Assembly: GCF_015207255.1 (NCBI RefSeq)
Contig: NZ_JADEXG010000038.1
Coordinates: 1-51,464 of the forward strand
DNA length: 51,464 nt
DNA from: Vasconcelosia minhoensis LEGE 07310
GTDB lineage: Bacteria; Cyanobacteriota; Cyanobacteriia; Phormidesmidales; Phormidesmidaceae
Direction: 5' to 3'
The stretch's first letter is position 1. Every line of letters begins with the position of its first letter. The notes below the pieces were generated by a model. That model worked only from the letters and a program-made list of their open reading frames with translations. It ran no database searches and was not told where the DNA came from. Both the position numbers and the translations under genes were made by a program. Of this stretch, positions 1-8,171 are shown piece by piece.

Positions 1-31
1 CTCCCTCACTCCCCCACTCCCCCCTACTCCC
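1..31. repeat. C-rich low-complexity repeat at the window edge
   Basis: On the minus strand this reads as repeated GGGAGT/GGGGGAGT blocks. It runs into the stop codon of the substrate-binding protein gene at 24-26. A related G-rich tandem repeat lies over the end of pyrB at 23183-23211. Short tandem heptamer-like repeats of this composition are common between cyanobacterial genes. The left end is cut by the window, so its full length is unknown. Confidence 0.5.
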
Positions 32-1103
32 GATAATACTCCTCGCCCTTATTCACAAAATCCAACGTATAAGCCTGCGTATAGTCCACATCTTCCTCAA
101 ATACGCCTGCGTCGGCCATGGTTTCAAAAAACGACTGCCAGCGCTCATCGGTCATCGCTCCGATGCCGTCGGTTTCGGCTTCATCCGATATCGCTAGGCC
201 GTATTCCTGAATTTTCTCGATACCATAGGCAAGCTGCTCGTCGGTCATCTCAGGGTTATCTTCCTTGATCAGCTCATTGGCCGGGGCTGGATTCTCAAAG
301 TAGCTGTACCAGCCTTTGATTGAAGCATCGACAAACCGCTGCACCAGGTCAGGGTTTTCCTCAACCATTTCCCTGCGGGCCTCAATCGTCGTGGAGTAGG
401 GATTGTAGCCATTGTCTGCCAGCAGGAAAACAACCGGCTCAAAGCCACCCTCCTTACGAATGGCCAGGGGCTCAGAGCTGAGGTAACCTTGCTGGGCTGA
501 GTCTTTGTCCTGTAAAAATGGCCCTGGGTTGAAGTTATAGTTGCGTTTCATGTCTTCCGTGAACCCATACTTGGCCTCGAGGAAGGGCCAATAGGTGACG
601 TTTGCCGCTTTGGAAATGAAGATGGGATGACCCTTCAGATCGGCCAGATCCTGAATTCCCTGGTTAGGATGGGCAATGAGCACCTGCGGGTCTTTCTGGA
701 AGATAGCAGCAACGGTGACTTTGGGAATGCTTTCTTGGATCGCGTTGATGGCATCGGCGCTGTAGCCCATAAAGAAGTCAACGGCTTCGCCCATCAGCAG
801 CTGAGTACCGTTAACCTGAGGTCCGCCCATTTGAATGGTGACATCGAGGCCGTGCTCTTCGTAGATGCCGGTAGCGACCGCCTGGTAGAACCCGCCGTGC
901 TCGGCCTGAGCAAACCAGTTGGTGCCAAAGGTGACCGGGGTGAGCTCCCCTGCCGTTTCGGGACTGGAGCTGGCGGTAGGACTTTCGGTCGCCTCGGTAG
1001 CGGTTTCTGACCCACCGGCGCAGGCGGCTAAAATGCTGCTGCCTAAAACTAAGGAGCCATATTGGACAAAGCGACGTCGGCTATATCTAGAGATTTTATT
1101 CAT
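24..1103 (-). CDS. ABC transporter substrate-binding lipoprotein, NMT1/THI5-like
   Basis: This is a periplasmic solute-binding protein of an ABC importer, 359 residues from the chosen ATG. The N-terminus has a twin-arginine-like motif (SRRRFV, residues 8-13) followed by a lipobox LAAC, so a Tat-exported lipoprotein is likely. The body matches the NMT1/THI5 fold, with WFAQAEHGGFYQA near the mature start and GLDVTIQMGG following. NMT1-type proteins bind pyrimidine precursors of thiamine, riboflavin or related aromatic compounds; the ligand here cannot be read from sequence. A longer frame begins at 1178 but would overlap gshB and displace the signal peptide. Permease and ATPase genes are not in the window; they may lie beyond the left edge. 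Confidence 0.88.
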   Translation of the reverse strand: MNKISRYSRRRFVQYGSLVLGSSILAACAGGSETATEATESPTASSSPETAGELTPVTFGTNWFAQAEHGGFYQAVATGIYEEHGLDVTIQMGGPQVNGTQLLMGEAVDFFMGYSADAINAIQESIPKVTVAAIFQKDPQVLIAHPNQGIQDLADLKGHPIFISKAANVTYWPFLEAKYGFTEDMKRNYNFNPGPFLQDKDSAQQGYLSSEPLAIRKEGGFEPVVFLLADNGYNPYSTTIEARREMVEENPDLVQRFVDASIKGWYSYFENPAPANELIKEDNPEMTDEQLAYGIEKIQEYGLAISDEAETDGIGAMTDERWQSFFETMADAGVFEEDVDYTQAYTLDFVNKGEEYYRE

Positions 1104-1149
1104 CGTTTGGATTGAGTGGAGACCAGCTTTGGACGAAAGATTAGGTGAG

Positions 1150-2124
1150 TCAGGATTTTGAGGGGGCAGCCTGGACAAGCCAGTCGATCACCTGATGGCC
1201 TAGCTTCACCTGGTTGAGGCGGTCAATTTCGCGGATGCCCGTGGGACTGGTGACGTTGACCTCGGTCAGGTAGCCGCCAATAATATCAATTCCTACAAAG
1301 ATTAAGCCATCTCGCCGCAGGGTAGAGGTAAGCTGGCTACAAATTTCCAGATCTCGGGGGGTGATCTCGGCCTTGTCTACTCGACCCCCTACGGCCATAT
1401 TACCCCGAAATTCTTTGCCGGTTGGAATCCGGTTCAGCGCCCCAATGGGGTCACCGTTGAGTAAGATAATTCGCTTGTCGCCGTCTTTGGCTGCGGGCAG
1501 ATAGGTTTGCACCATTACCGGCTCCTGCCCTTTGCGAGTGCTCACTTCGATGATTGAGTTGAAGTTGCGATCGCCCTCTTCCAAAAAGAGAATTCCCTCT
1601 CCCGCTTTGCCACCCAGCGGCTTCAGCACCGCCGCTCCCCAGCGCTCGACGGCCGTTCGGATTACCCACTTGTCTTGGCTAACAATTGTCTCTGGAATCG
1701 CCTCAGTAAACTGGAGGGCATACATTTTTTCATTCGCTGCCCGCAGCCCAGCCGGTGAATTAATGACTTGGGTTTTGGCGGGATCAATGTAGTCCAGAAT
1801 ATAGGTGGCGTAGAGGTAAGGGATGGTCACCGGTGGGTCCGTGCGCATCAGAACGGCGTCCATCTCCTCCAGCGGCCGCCAGACCAACTTGCCGACGCTA
1901 TACCAGTCTGGCTCTGCAATCCAGCGCTGATCCCCTAGCACGACCGGCTTCAGCTGCACGGGCCGCAGCCAGCTATAGGCGCGGCCCTGCAATACGCCCA
2001 TCTGCTCGGCCTGGGTAATCCAAACTTCGTGGCCTAGGGCCTGGGCCGATTCCATTAGAGCAACGCTGGTATCATGGCCCGCGTCCAAACGCTCAACTGG
2101 GTCGATGATAAAAGCAATTTTCAC
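1150..2124 (-). CDS. gshB: Glutathione synthetase
   Basis: This enzyme joins gamma-glutamylcysteine and glycine using ATP, the second step of glutathione synthesis, in the cytoplasm. The 324-residue length is typical. Family motifs are present: MRTDPPVTIPYLYATYILD in the N-terminal domain, KPLGGKAGEGILFL and QTYLPAAKDGDKRI in the ATP-grasp domain, and the C-terminal VNVTSPTGIREIDR substrate loop. The start is GTG at 2124, preceded by a clear GAGGAG ribosome binding site. The substrate-binding protein gene follows in the same direction 46 bases later, so the two could be cotranscribed, although their functions are not obviously linked. Confidence 0.97.
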   Translation of the reverse strand: MKIAFIIDPVERLDAGHDTSVALMESAQALGHEVWITQAEQMGVLQGRAYSWLRPVQLKPVVLGDQRWIAEPDWYSVGKLVWRPLEEMDAVLMRTDPPVTIPYLYATYILDYIDPAKTQVINSPAGLRAANEKMYALQFTEAIPETIVSQDKWVIRTAVERWGAAVLKPLGGKAGEGILFLEEGDRNFNSIIEVSTRKGQEPVMVQTYLPAAKDGDKRIILLNGDPIGALNRIPTGKEFRGNMAVGGRVDKAEITPRDLEICSQLTSTLRRDGLIFVGIDIIGGYLTEVNVTSPTGIREIDRLNQVKLGHQVIDWLVQAAPSKS

Positions 2125-2318
2125 GGGCAGGGCTCCTCAAACACAGCGGGGAAATCAGCAAGCGGGTAAACAAATTGGGTTCACAGTCCGTACTTCCCCG
2201 GACGAAAGGCCGCCCATTGCCCGGTAATGTGCCAGTTGTAATTAGAGAACACCGTCAGTTTTTAATCCCTTAAGGACTGACTAACCTGGGCGGATAGCTT
2301 GGGGTGGGGAGGTACACC

Positions 2319-2477
2319 ATGGTTGCGCGATTGTTACAAGCGGCTGCTCTGACCATTAGCTTACAACTCTTATTTGGCTTCAGTATGATGCCGCAGCCCC
2401 AGTCAGCCGATATCGCCGTTGCGGCTGAGCGATTTGAAGCCCTAATTGCGTTCAAAGACGCCATTGTTCGCCGCTAA
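2319..2477 (+). CDS. Small secreted or membrane peptide, 52 residues
   Basis: This is an ATG frame of 52 codons preceded by a strong ribosome binding site (GGGGAGGT, six bases before the ATG). The N-terminus, MVARLLQAAALTISLQLLFG, looks like a signal peptide or single membrane helix and is followed by a short polar tail ending KDAIVRR. Its stop overlaps the stop of the converging glycosidase-like gene by four bases, the arrangement also seen at 21491 and 30701 between real genes. No family is recognised. The ribosome binding site and signal-like start are the main support; conservation was not tested. Confidence 0.55.
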   Translation: MVARLLQAAALTISLQLLFGFSMMPQPQSADIAVAAERFEALIAFKDAIVRR

Positions 2478-3976
2478 AATCGGCAAAACTGACGGGTCCG
2501 CTCAAACTCTGGGTCCACCCAGGAAAAGGCAAAGTGGCTGACGGTATCGACTTCGGGCACCGCTCGCTCCAGCACATTCATCTGGTCTTCTAGCGAGGGT
2601 CGGTTGTTCACTGGGCGACCCCAAACGCCGGCCAGGACAGGCTTCACGTTCTGGGGACGGTCGGTTTGCTGCAAGACTGTCTGCACCTGTTCGACAATGC
2701 AGCCCGTGTTGCCACAGGTCGCGTAGGACATGGGGTAGCGCTCAATCCAACTAGGAAAACGGTTCCAGTGCTGAAGGCGGGAATCGTAGCCCAGAGCGCC
2801 AATCGCCCGGTTGCCTTCTGGGAAAAAGACGGCCCCGGCGGGAATGTTTTGCTGTCGGGCTGCTCGTGCTCCCATCTGAAGAAAATCAACAACGCCTTGA
2901 ATCGCGTGGGCTACGCTGAGCCGCCAGAGCTCGTCCTGAAGTCGGGGGCGACGGACTGAGGCAGCAGGTAGAGGGCCGGTAGTCTGGGCGGGGTTACGGC
3001 TCTGCCACAGCGGCTCACGCTCCCCGGCATAGAGCTGATCGGCCTGGCTGATGTCGCCTTCAGTCACATAGCCCCGACGCAAAAAGCGCTCAATCAGCTC
3101 GCGACCCTTATTGTTCGTCGCTCTCCGCAGCAGCGCCTGTTGGGCTGCGCTGCCATAAATCCACAGATCGTTGACGTTGCTGACGACTGAACCGGCCCCG
3201 GTGCCGCGCGGGTAGCGCACATAGTCGAACAGAGCACCGTCGGGCTGGCGCTGGAGCACCGCCTGCAGCATCCGCATGTAGTCTTCCTGGGCCTGGGTGC
3301 TGTAGGGATCGACAAAGACTTCGTCAGTGCTGCTGCTGAACCCATTTCCAGCATAGTCCGCTGAGCTCAAGCCGCGGCCATTGCGGGCTAGCACCTGCTG
3401 GCGGTCAGCCCGCTGCCCGTAGGTATAGCCAAAGTTAAGCGTAAACAGCCAGGCGTAGGCTTTGAGGTCACGCTCGTGGGCTTTCTGGATCGCTTCAGCC
3501 AGCAGGTCGCGATCGCGATACCCCTCGATTTGCACCACGCTGGGCCAGGCCGTCCGGTTTTCGTTAGCTGGGAGTAGAACCTGACCGTTATAAAAAGCCT
3601 CGATATAAACGACGTTGTATCCCAAATTGACGATCCGATCCATCAAGGCATCGAGCTTGCCGGGCTGGAGGTCGCAGGGGTAAAGCCGCAGCCATACCGC
3701 CTGATTTCTGGGCCAGCGAGACTGCCGACAGGACTGGAGTCCGGCTGAGTGGCGCTCGACGATGGCTGCGTAGTCCTGCTGGGCCTGGGCATCGCCCTGC
3801 TGGGCCGCTTGCAGCAGCGTCGCCTTCGCTTCAGCATCGGCGGTAGAAAGTTGGCAGTAGCGGTTGACTTCAGCCTGCGCTGGCGAGGTGGCCCAGCCCT
3901 GGACTAGAAAAGTCGTCGTTAGAACGGCCAAAGCGGTTGCCTGTAAAGACCGTCGCCATTGCTTAAATAACCTCAT
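2474..3976 (-). CDS. Glycoside hydrolase-like protein (GHL10 / DUF4015-type family 10-like)
   Basis: This is a predicted exported protein of 500 residues. Residues 1-36 form a signal peptide ending in AQA before EVNRYCQ. The body from about residue 95 resembles the GHL10-type TIM-barrel glycosidase-like family: WLRLYPCDLQPGKLDALMDR, then GYNVVYIEAF, an ERDLKAYAWLFTLNF strand, and a later FDYVRYPRGTG segment carrying an Asp typical of the family. Homologues are common in cyanobacteria, usually annotated as family 10 glycosylhydrolases, with substrates unknown. Extracytoplasmic polysaccharide or cell-wall glycan is plausible. The gene stands alone, converging on the small gene at 2319. Confidence 0.8.
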   Translation of the reverse strand: MRLFKQWRRSLQATALAVLTTTFLVQGWATSPAQAEVNRYCQLSTADAEAKATLLQAAQQGDAQAQQDYAAIVERHSAGLQSCRQSRWPRNQAVWLRLYPCDLQPGKLDALMDRIVNLGYNVVYIEAFYNGQVLLPANENRTAWPSVVQIEGYRDRDLLAEAIQKAHERDLKAYAWLFTLNFGYTYGQRADRQQVLARNGRGLSSADYAGNGFSSSTDEVFVDPYSTQAQEDYMRMLQAVLQRQPDGALFDYVRYPRGTGAGSVVSNVNDLWIYGSAAQQALLRRATNNKGRELIERFLRRGYVTEGDISQADQLYAGEREPLWQSRNPAQTTGPLPAASVRRPRLQDELWRLSVAHAIQGVVDFLQMGARAARQQNIPAGAVFFPEGNRAIGALGYDSRLQHWNRFPSWIERYPMSYATCGNTGCIVEQVQTVLQQTDRPQNVKPVLAGVWGRPVNNRPSLEDQMNVLERAVPEVDTVSHFAFSWVDPEFERTRQFCRF

Positions 3977-4171
3977 AGGTTAAATTTCACACTTACTGGT
4001 GGACAAATGTACGGGGCTATGCAGAGCTAAGGGGCTACTTGAAAAACGACTGCGCGGGGCTAAAATCGTTGGCTCAGGTCGAGAAAAGAGCCGGGTCGCT
4101 GGGGCTGCTGTGACGTCAGTCGCTATTAACCTTACGGCCTAGCCCAGGGCTAACCCGCAAACATTCGCAAT

Positions 4172-4483
4172 TTAATCTTCACTTTTAGCATTGGCATCCA
4201 AGTTGACCAGAAACGCGCTGAGCTTCATTCGCTGAATATAGGGCCAGCCCCCCTGCAGCTCGATATCGCGCAGCAGGCTGTATAGCCGCTGCCGATTGTT
4301 GGGTAGCGCGTCGCGAAATAGGGTATCGCGAATTTCGCTGTGCAGGCTCTCTAGCGTTCTCAGCAGGTCGAGCAGGGCTGGGCAGTCGCCGTCGCGCTGA
4401 TGCGCCGCCGCCTGAATCAACTGAGAGAGATGCTGTAGGTCTTCCGGTAGGTCAGATCCCGTCGATAGGCCGCGATCGCTCAT
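4172..4483 (-). CDS. Conserved cyanobacterial hypothetical protein, 103 residues
   Basis: This is a small soluble, largely helical protein with no signal peptide or membrane segment. A central ALLDLLRTLESLHSEIRDTLF helix is followed by NNRQRLYSLLRDIE and a C-terminal GGWPYIQRMKLSAFLVNL segment. I do not recognise a named family, but codon use and the absence of competing frames support a real gene. It is monocistronic, 195 bases from the glycosidase-like gene start and divergent from psbO. Confidence 0.7.
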   Translation of the reverse strand: MSDRGLSTGSDLPEDLQHLSQLIQAAAHQRDGDCPALLDLLRTLESLHSEIRDTLFRDALPNNRQRLYSLLRDIELQGGWPYIQRMKLSAFLVNLDANAKSED

Positions 4484-4795
4484 CTTAACCGAGAACTAAA
4501 GGACTCATTATTTAAAACTTGCTATAGCAAGCGTTGAAGGCAGGCATGATTAAGTCAAGAATCAAAATTAAGTCAAGAATCAAATGTTTTTCTGCTGAAC
4601 TGTCTGAGCCTAAGCGATTTCGCTGCGCTTCGGCAAGCGATTCTAGACTTCAAAGCGCACAAGGGCGTGTAAAATACAGTCATAAAGGTATGGTCAGCAC
4701 TCTGCAAACTCAGGCAGTTTCGGTACTGCCATCAGCCGCTGCCATCAGCCATTGATACTATTCCGACTCGACTCACATTTTAATTTGAGGTAATC
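4484..4795. other. Intergenic region between the 103-residue gene and psbO
   Basis: This 312-base region separates two divergent genes and should hold the psbO promoter and leader. It contains an 18-base perfect tandem repeat (separate entry) and a smaller repeat of GCCATCAGCC near 4727-4750. A TAAAAT box at 4670-4675 could be a minus-10 element, but no well-spaced minus-35 is seen. A 73-residue frame from 4534 starts inside the tandem repeat and has no family resemblance, so I do not call it a gene. Confidence 0.5.
4549..4584. repeat. Perfect 18-base tandem duplication upstream of psbO
   Basis: The unit ATTAAGTCAAGAATCAAA occurs twice in direct tandem, at 4549-4566 and 4567-4584, with no mismatches. 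It lies about 210 bases before the psbO start and just beyond the start of the divergent 103-residue gene. A perfect copy pair suggests recent duplication. Whether it affects expression of either neighbour cannot be judged from sequence. Confidence 0.85.
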
Positions 4796-5632
4796 ATGAG
4801 GTATCGCACCCTAATCGCTGCGTTTTTAGCAATCTGTCTTAGTGTTTTAACAGCCTGTAGCGAAGCGCCCGTCGCCACCAGTGATGTGCCGCTAACCTAC
4901 GACGAAATTCGAAATACGGGGTTGGCCAATAGCTGTCCGCAGGTGTCTGAAACTCGCCGTGGCTCTATCCCGCTTGAGGCCGGGCAAAAGGTGAAGCTGG
5001 TTGATCTATGCTTAGAGCCGACTAGCTTTTTTGTAAAGCAAGAGCCAGCCAGCCGTCGTCGAGAAGCTGAATTTATCTCTGGTAAGCCCCTGACTCGCTA
5101 TACGACCTCTTTACAGCAGGTCAGCGGTGATATCGAAGCGCAGTCCGACGGCAGCCTAGTCTTTACAGAAAAACTAGGGATGGACTTTCAGGCCATCACG
5201 GTACAGCTTCCTGGCGGTGAGCAGATTCCTTTTCTGTTTACCATCAAAAATCTGACGGCAAAGTCCCAGTCAGGGCTGAACGCAATCACGACTTCAACTG
5301 ACTTTGAGGGCGATTTTCGGGTTCCGTCCTACCGTACCTCAAACTTTTTAGACCCCAAAGGGCGCGGGCTTTCCTCTGGCTATGACAACGCGGTAGCGCT
5401 GCCGGCCCGGGCAGACAGCGAAGAGCTCCAGCGTGAGAATGTGAAAGCGTTTGATATCGGTCAGGGCCACATCTCGTTGCAAATTTCCAAAGTTGACCCC
5501 AATACGGGCGAGGTAGGCGGCACCTTTTTCTCTGACCAGCCGTCGGATACCGACATGGGTGCCGCCGAGGCAGACGATGTGCGGATTCAAGGTATTTTCT
5601 ACGGTCGGATTGAGGATGCTGAAGCGGTCTAA
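4796..5632 (+). CDS. psbO: Photosystem II manganese-stabilising protein PsbO
   Basis: PsbO is the lumenal extrinsic subunit that stabilises the Mn4CaO5 cluster of photosystem II. The precursor has 278 residues, with an N-terminal export signal whose hydrophobic stretch ends LTAC (Cys21). The mature part starts with the family pattern LTYDEIRNTGLANSCPQ. Cys47 and Cys72 (VDLCLEP) are the expected disulfide pair. KGRGLSSGYDNAVALPA and the C-terminal IFYGRIE are also diagnostic. A GAGGT ribosome binding site precedes the ATG. A strong terminator follows at 5690, so the gene is a single-gene transcription unit. Confidence 0.98.
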   Translation: MRYRTLIAAFLAICLSVLTACSEAPVATSDVPLTYDEIRNTGLANSCPQVSETRRGSIPLEAGQKVKLVDLCLEPTSFFVKQEPASRRREAEFISGKPLTRYTTSLQQVSGDIEAQSDGSLVFTEKLGMDFQAITVQLPGGEQIPFLFTIKNLTAKSQSGLNAITTSTDFEGDFRVPSYRTSNFLDPKGRGLSSGYDNAVALPARADSEELQRENVKAFDIGQGHISLQISKVDPNTGEVGGTFFSDQPSDTDMGAAEADDVRIQGIFYGRIEDAEAV

Positions 5633-6013
5633 CGCGCCGGGACCAGCTCATTTTCAAACCTGATTAAGCAAGTCATATTTCAGATTCTAGGGGAGCCCAT
5701 GGCTCCCCTTTTTTGTGGGCTGAAGCGGTGGCAAAAAGGTCTGACTCGGCAATTTCCCTGACGGCAGCCCGCCGACAAATCCGTGAAAACTCGAATGTTA
5801 GCGCAAAATCCTTTGGACTAGGCTGAATCTGTGAATTTGGCGCTTTAGGGCATCGCAGTTTGGAGGGTTTGGCTTGCCGCTATCCCGACTGCTTCGCGAA
5901 CTCAGGGGTCAAGGCATTCCGCTATGTTTTGGCAAAACAGCGACTGGAAGGGAATGCAGGGTGTGCCGCCTACCGAAGCTTGTTTAGCTCCTTCTACGGG
6001 ATTTCCTTAGTCT
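5633..6013. other. Intergenic region between psbO and sigF
   Basis: This 381-base gap holds the psbO terminator and the presumed sigF promoter and leader. A 66-residue frame at 5860-6060 overlaps the start of sigF in another frame, is rich in unrelated residues and has no good ribosome binding site, so I treat it as chance. I see no RNA gene or repeat. Confidence 0.5.
5690..5714 (+). terminator. Rho-independent terminator of psbO
   Basis: A perfect 8-base stem (GGGGAGCC / GGCTCCCC) with a 3-base loop CAT is followed directly by six T residues at 5709-5714. It begins 57 bases after the psbO stop codon. Confidence 0.92.
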
Positions 6014-6826
6014 ATGCTGTTGACTCAACCGACTCAGAGCCTCAAAGGTCAAACCTTTGAGCTTTTAAACCAGTATCAAAAAACGCGATCGCCGCAGCTG
6101 CGCAATCGGTTAGTTCAGATGAATATCGGCCTGGTCCGGCAGGAGGCTCACCACTGGCTCTATCATTCCCAAGAGAGCTTCGACGATTTGGTTCAGGTTG
6201 GCAGCCTGGGACTGATCCGGGCGATTGAGCGATTTGATTTGCAAAAGGGCTATGCTTTCAGCTCCTTTGCAGTTCCTTACATTCGCGGTGAAATTCAGCA
6301 TTACCTGCGAGACAAAGGCGCTGCCGTGCGTATTCCTCGCCGCTGGCAGGCGTTACAGAGCCAGTCGGCAAAAGCCATTCAGCAGCTCCAGACCTCGCTC
6401 AACCGCCGCCCCAGCGATCAGGAAGTCGCCGACGTGTTAGAGATCTCGGTTGAAGAATGGCAGGAAGTGAGGCTGGCTAGCCGCAATCGCTCCCTGCTCA
6501 GCTTAGATGCACCGCTGCAAGATACGGACAACGGTGCTGCATCTCTGGGCGACATGCTACCCGATGCCCGCTACCGCAGCTTTCAGCTGGCTCAGGAAGA
6601 CTGCATTCGGCTTCAGCAGGCCATGTCTCAACTGGAGCGCCGCACCCGCGAAGTGCTGGAGTTTGTCTTTCTCTATGACCTGACCCAGAAAGAAACGGCA
6701 GAACGCCTGGGCATCAGTGCTGTAACCGTCTCTCGGCGAGTGAAAAGCGGCCTGACTCATCTCCAAAAGCTGATGCTATCGGCAGAGGCATCGGAGCAGG
6801 CTCGACAGTCCTATAAAGATAATTAA
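6014..6826 (+). CDS. sigF: RNA polymerase sigma factor SigF (group 3)
   Basis: This 270-residue alternative sigma factor lacks region 1.1. Region 2 covers roughly residues 35-115, with NIGLVRQEAHHWL, DDLVQVGSLGLIRAIERFD, FSSFAVPYIRGEI and RIPRRWQ. Region 3 follows, and region 4 has a helix-turn-helix near residues 220-250 (QKETAERLGISAVTVSRRV). This layout matches cyanobacterial SigF of the sigma-B/sporulation group. In Synechocystis, SigF is required for pilus formation and phototaxis, which fits the lipoprotein gene directly downstream. The ribosome binding site before the ATG is weak. Confidence 0.93.
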   Translation: MLLTQPTQSLKGQTFELLNQYQKTRSPQLRNRLVQMNIGLVRQEAHHWLYHSQESFDDLVQVGSLGLIRAIERFDLQKGYAFSSFAVPYIRGEIQHYLRDKGAAVRIPRRWQALQSQSAKAIQQLQTSLNRRPSDQEVADVLEISVEEWQEVRLASRNRSLLSLDAPLQDTDNGAASLGDMLPDARYRSFQLAQEDCIRLQQAMSQLERRTREVLEFVFLYDLTQKETAERLGISAVTVSRRVKSGLTHLQKLMLSAEASEQARQSYKDN

Positions 6827-6976
6827 TGGTTACGCTTAAGTTTGATTTAACTTTCTAGATTACGGACAAATGCGTTATTCTCTGAGGAGATTGGTCTACT
6901 CTCTAATCAGATTCAGTCGGATCAGCGCAACGACTTCAGTTTTTTCAATATACATCATCGTCGGAGGGACAGGGCT

Positions 6977-7795
6977 ATGCAGCGTCTGCAATGGGGTTTA
7001 TTATTAGCGGTTGGAGCGTTTTCGCTCACCGGCTGTAGCTTTTTTAGTAGCTCTGGAGAGACTACCGTAGTGGCACCTTTGCCGACTGAAGCGCCTGCTC
7101 AGGCCGAGATGGAGACACCCGCTTCAGATGCTGTATTCACTGACCCGGCAGCGGAGACACCCCAGACCGCTCTCACCGCCGCTGCTCCCGATTTGATTCG
7201 CTCAACCGACCCCGACGAGCGGGCTCGTCAGGTGCAGCGGAGCCGTCCCGACCCGTTTGCTAGCCTAGCGATTACGCCTCCTGTGCCCATTATCCCGCTG
7301 CCTGAAGACGGTGGGACAGCAAGCCGTCCCTCTATCCCAGGTAGTCTTCCAGGGGGCAGCAGCGCTAGTTCAGGCGGCTCCTCTGCCGGTAGTGGCCAGT
7401 CTAGACCCTCTCCTAGTCGCACCGCCGCTGCACCCCAGCCGGCCGCCACACTTGCTGCGAAGCCACCGGCTCCGCAGCCAACTACGGCGCGTACAGTATC
7501 GGTGTCGGGTGTAGTCCGCATTGACGGCACGGCCTACGCGATTGTGCGCGTCCCCAATGAGCCCGAGCGATATGTGCGCCAGGGCGATCGCATTGCCAAT
7601 AATCGAGTCCTAGTCAAGCGGATCGATACTCAATCAGCCGAGCCCAAAATCGTACTTGAGGAAAACGGGGTAGAGGTAGCGATGGGCATTTCGGAAGCTG
7701 CAGTTGCAACCGGCAACCAATCTGTTGAAGGTCCAGCAGCTCAGCTACCGGTTGTCCCCAGCCTGGCAACGCTGCCCGTGCTGAACGATCAGTAG
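6977..7795 (+). CDS. Lipoprotein with PilP/GspC-like C-terminal domain
   Basis: This 272-residue lipoprotein has the lipobox LTGC at residues 17-20. After a Ser/Thr/Glu-rich region and a Pro/Gly/Ser/Ala-rich linker (about residues 105-170), the C-terminal part carries VSGVVRIDGTAYAIVRVP, then VRQGDRIANNRVLVKRID and KIVLEENGVEVAM. This pattern resembles the small beta domain of PilP and GspC-type secretion and pilus proteins. A good ribosome binding site (GGAGGGACAGG) precedes the ATG. The gene lies 150 bases after sigF on the same strand. A role in type IV pilus assembly is inference from domain resemblance and location. Confidence 0.65.
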   Translation: MQRLQWGLLLAVGAFSLTGCSFFSSSGETTVVAPLPTEAPAQAEMETPASDAVFTDPAAETPQTALTAAAPDLIRSTDPDERARQVQRSRPDPFASLAITPPVPIIPLPEDGGTASRPSIPGSLPGGSSASSGGSSAGSGQSRPSPSRTAAAPQPAATLAAKPPAPQPTTARTVSVSGVVRIDGTAYAIVRVPNEPERYVRQGDRIANNRVLVKRIDTQSAEPKIVLEENGVEVAMGISEAAVATGNQSVEGPAAQLPVVPSLATLPVLNDQ

Positions 7796-7917
7796 CTCTG
7801 TTCTGAAACGCAGTAGGCAACAAAACTTAAACTGCAAGATTGCCTGTTCTGCGCCTCAGAGTAGTACGCTGGTGAACAAGACGATCACTACTGATAGTTT
7901 TTGAGAGGACAGTATTC

Positions 7918-8139
7918 ATGGTTCAGCGCGGTTCTAAAGTTCGAATTCTGCGTAAGGAGTCTTACTGGTATCGGGATGTGGGCTCGGTAGCGACCGTTGA
8001 CCAGAGCGGTATCATCTACCCGGTCGTAGTTCGCTTTGAGAAAGTCAACTACTCAGGAATTAACACCAATAACTTCGCTGAGTCTGAGCTCGTTGAAGTC
8101 GAAGCACCTAAGAAAAAGTCTTCCAAATCATCTAAATAG
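7918..8139 (+). CDS. psaE: Photosystem I reaction centre subunit IV, PsaE
   Basis: PsaE is a stromal (cytoplasmic) subunit of photosystem I that helps dock ferredoxin and supports cyclic electron flow. The 73-residue protein shows the SH3-like fold pattern: [21 protein letters not shown], then [20 protein letters not shown] and AESELVEVE. It ends in a short Lys/Ser-rich tail. An AGAGGACAG ribosome binding site precedes the ATG. mutM begins 32 bases after the stop. Confidence 0.98.
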   Translation: MVQRGSKVRILRKESYWYRDVGSVATVDQSGIIYPVVVRFEKVNYSGINTNNFAESELVEVEAPKKKSSKSSK

Positions 8140-8152
8140 AGCCAAATCATCT
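8125..8152. repeat. Direct repeat at the psaE end
   Basis: CCAAATCATCTA occurs at the end of the psaE coding sequence and again just after its stop codon, 17 bases apart. It is followed by ATAGATAGATAG before mutM. This looks like a small local duplication covering the stop-codon region. Confidence 0.5.
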
Positions 8153-8171
8153 ATATAGATAGATAGAGACG

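Noticed and set aside
4534-4755. 73-residue plus-strand frame before psbO
   Set aside because: Its N-terminus is just the translated 18-base repeat (MIKSRIKIKSRIK) and the rest is compositionally odd; it occupies the psbO control region.
5860-6060. 66-residue plus-strand frame before sigF
   Set aside because: Runs into sigF in another frame, with no convincing ribosome binding site or similarity.
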